Shown here in pieces: positions 14,255-15,039 of a stretch of 15,039 bases of DNA. Source of the DNA: an uncultured Faecalibacterium sp. GTDB taxonomy: Bacteria > Bacillota > Clostridia > Oscillospirales > Ruminococcaceae. Every line of letters starts with the position of its first letter. Position 1 is the first letter of the stretch. The notes beneath the pieces were generated by a model. The model was not told the DNA's origin, ran no database searches, and saw only the letters and a list, made by a program, of their open reading frames with translations. A program made the position numbers and the translations under genes. Location: assembly GCA_934518555.1 (NCBI GenBank), contig CAKSXW010000047.1, forward strand, positions 1 through 15,039, in the 5' to 3' direction.

Positions 14255-14273
14255 TGTATGTCTATGTTAAACT
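14245..14273 (+). promoter_or_regulatory. Putative promoter of the symporter gene
   Basis: TTGAAT (14245-14250), a 17-base spacer, then TAAACT (14268-14273) with an extended TG just upstream. The boxes are only moderate, in keeping with activation by the LysR protein, whose second dyad overlaps the -35. Confidence 0.5.
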
Positions 14274-14318
14274 AAATGCGTCAACACGTCAAGGTTTATT
14301 TTTGACGTTTCGGAAAAT

Positions 14319-14365
14319 CGGTTGGGTGCTCTGCAGTGGAGAGAGCACCACAGGGCACCCAGCCG
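14319..14365 (+). other. Leader with two competing hairpins before the symporter
   Basis: In the leader of about 110 nt, 14319-14333 can pair with 14351-14365 over 15 bp (two G-U pairs), leaving a 17-nt loop. Alternatively 14325-14332 pairs perfectly over 8 bp with 14342-14349, which lies in that loop. The two folds share the same 5' arm and cannot coexist. The ribosome site (AAAAAGGAGG, 14371-14380) follows five bases later. A further 7-bp stem ACGTCAA/TTGACGT lies at 14286-14308. No T run follows, so control, if any, would act on translation or RNA stability. It matches no riboswitch that I know. Confidence 0.4.
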
Positions 14366-14390
14366 AGCGGAAAAAGGAGGAAAATTCTCT

Positions 14391-15039
14391 ATGGAAAAGA
14401 AAAAAGCGAAGCTCGGATTGCTGCCGAAGCTGCTCATCGCCATTGTGCTGGGCATCATCGTCGGCCAGTTCTTCCCGGTGTGGTTCTGCCGTGTGGTGGT
14501 TACCGCATCCGGCATCTTCAGCTCGTTCCTGAAGTTCATCATCCCTCTGATGATCGTGGCCTATGTTACCATGGGTATCGCTGATCTGAAGAGCGGCGCT
14601 GGCAAGCTGCTGATCATCACGGTGGCACTGGCCTACGGCTCCACCCTGATCGCTGGCTCTGCATCCTACCTGGTGTCTGCCAGCCTGTTCCCCAGCTTCA
14701 TGAGCGAGGGTGCTCTGGAGCAGATCGCTGCAACTGCTGACAACTCTCTGGCCAGCTACCTTTCCATCTCCATTCCCCCGATCCTGGACACGCTCTCTGC
14801 TGTGGTTCTGGCCTTTGTGATGGGCCTGTGCCTGTCCACCTTGCGCGGCAAGACCATTGGTGATACACTTTATAATGGCATGAAGGATTTCTCCGGCATC
14901 ATCGACCAGGTCCTGCACTCTGTCATCATCCCCCTGCTGCCCCTGTACGTCTGCGGCACCTTTATCGACATGACCAAGTCCGGCAAGACCTACGCCATTC
15001 TGGGCATCCTGTGGAAGGTGTTCCTGGTGGTCATCATCA
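14391..15039 (+). CDS. Dicarboxylate/amino acid:cation symporter, N-terminal part
   Basis: The first 216 codons of a membrane transporter that runs off the right edge; the family is usually about 400 aa or longer. It belongs to the DAACS/SLC1 (glutamate, aspartate, serine or dicarboxylate) symporters. Visible are a basic start (MEKKKAKLGLLPK), helix 1 (LLIAIVLGIIVGQFF), a second helix with the family motif FLKFIIPLMIVAYVTMGIADL, a third hydrophobic stretch (LLIITVALAYGSTLIAGSASYLV), then SIPPILDTLSAVVLAFVMGLCLS and LHSVIIPLLPLYVCGTFIDM. The substrate-binding hairpins and the NMDGT-type motif would be further downstream and are not visible, so substrate and coupling ion cannot be called. A strong AAAAAGGAGG lies ten bases before the ATG. 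It is divergent from and probably controlled by the LysR regulator. Confidence 0.92.
   Translation, partial: MEKKKAKLGLLPKLLIAIVLGIIVGQFFPVWFCRVVVTASGIFSSFLKFIIPLMIVAYVTMGIADLKSGAGKLLIITVALAYGSTLIAGSASYLVSASLFPSFMSEGALEQIAATADNSLASYLSISIPPILDTLSAVVLAFVMGLCLSTLRGKTIGDTLYNGMKDFSGIIDQVLHSVIIPLLPLYVCGTFIDMTKSGKTYAILGILWKVFLVVII

Overview
The window comes from a GC-rich member of the Clostridia, most likely an Oscillospiraceae/Ruminococcaceae gut anaerobe of the Faecalibacterium–Subdoligranulum–Gemmiger type. This is an inference from gene content and style: strong AAAGGAG/AGGAGG ribosome sites, sigma-A promoters with 17-bp spacers, a clostridial-type citrate synthase, a SpoIID-family protein, and a host-glycan (lacto-N-biose/galacto-N-biose) locus. 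No rRNA, tRNA, CRISPR array or insertion sequence was seen.

Left part (1–4800): the first codons of gap (minus strand) with a good promoter; a minus-strand pair of citrate synthase and an unrecognised multi-pass membrane protein joined by a 1-nt ATGA overlap; a plus-strand SpoIID/LytB-type protein; and, convergent to it across a shared terminator, a secreted C39-like cysteine peptidase with its own promoter.

Centre (4940–13280): a compact galacto-N-biose/lacto-N-biose (GNB/LNB) locus of two divergent operons. The minus-strand operon runs lipoprotein sugar-binding protein, two ABC permeases, a 63-aa membrane protein, and GH112 phosphorylase lnpA, and ends in a perfect 15-bp terminator stem. 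A terminator-like hairpin after the binding-protein gene probably lets that protein be made in excess over the permeases. The plus-strand operon is an AraC-type regulator and an N-acetylhexosamine 1-kinase (nahK). Together they would import the disaccharide, split it with phosphate to Gal-1-P plus GlcNAc or GalNAc, and phosphorylate the amino sugar at C1. The ABC ATPase, the uridylyltransferase/epimerase and the extracellular glycosidase are not here. Directly behind nahK is an in-frame scrap of about 47 codons that reads like the C-terminus of a right-handed beta-helix protein, possibly the remains of a lost surface enzyme.

Right end (13300–15039): a LysR-type regulator diverges from a dicarboxylate/amino acid:cation symporter cut by the window edge. 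Between them lie two ATGA/TCAT dyads next to a promoter, and a symporter leader that can fold into two mutually exclusive GC-rich hairpins.

The most notable points are the LNB/GNB locus, the beta-helix remnant, the intra-operon hairpin, the small membrane protein, and the two-state leader of the symporter. Nothing here is clearly a wholly new system.
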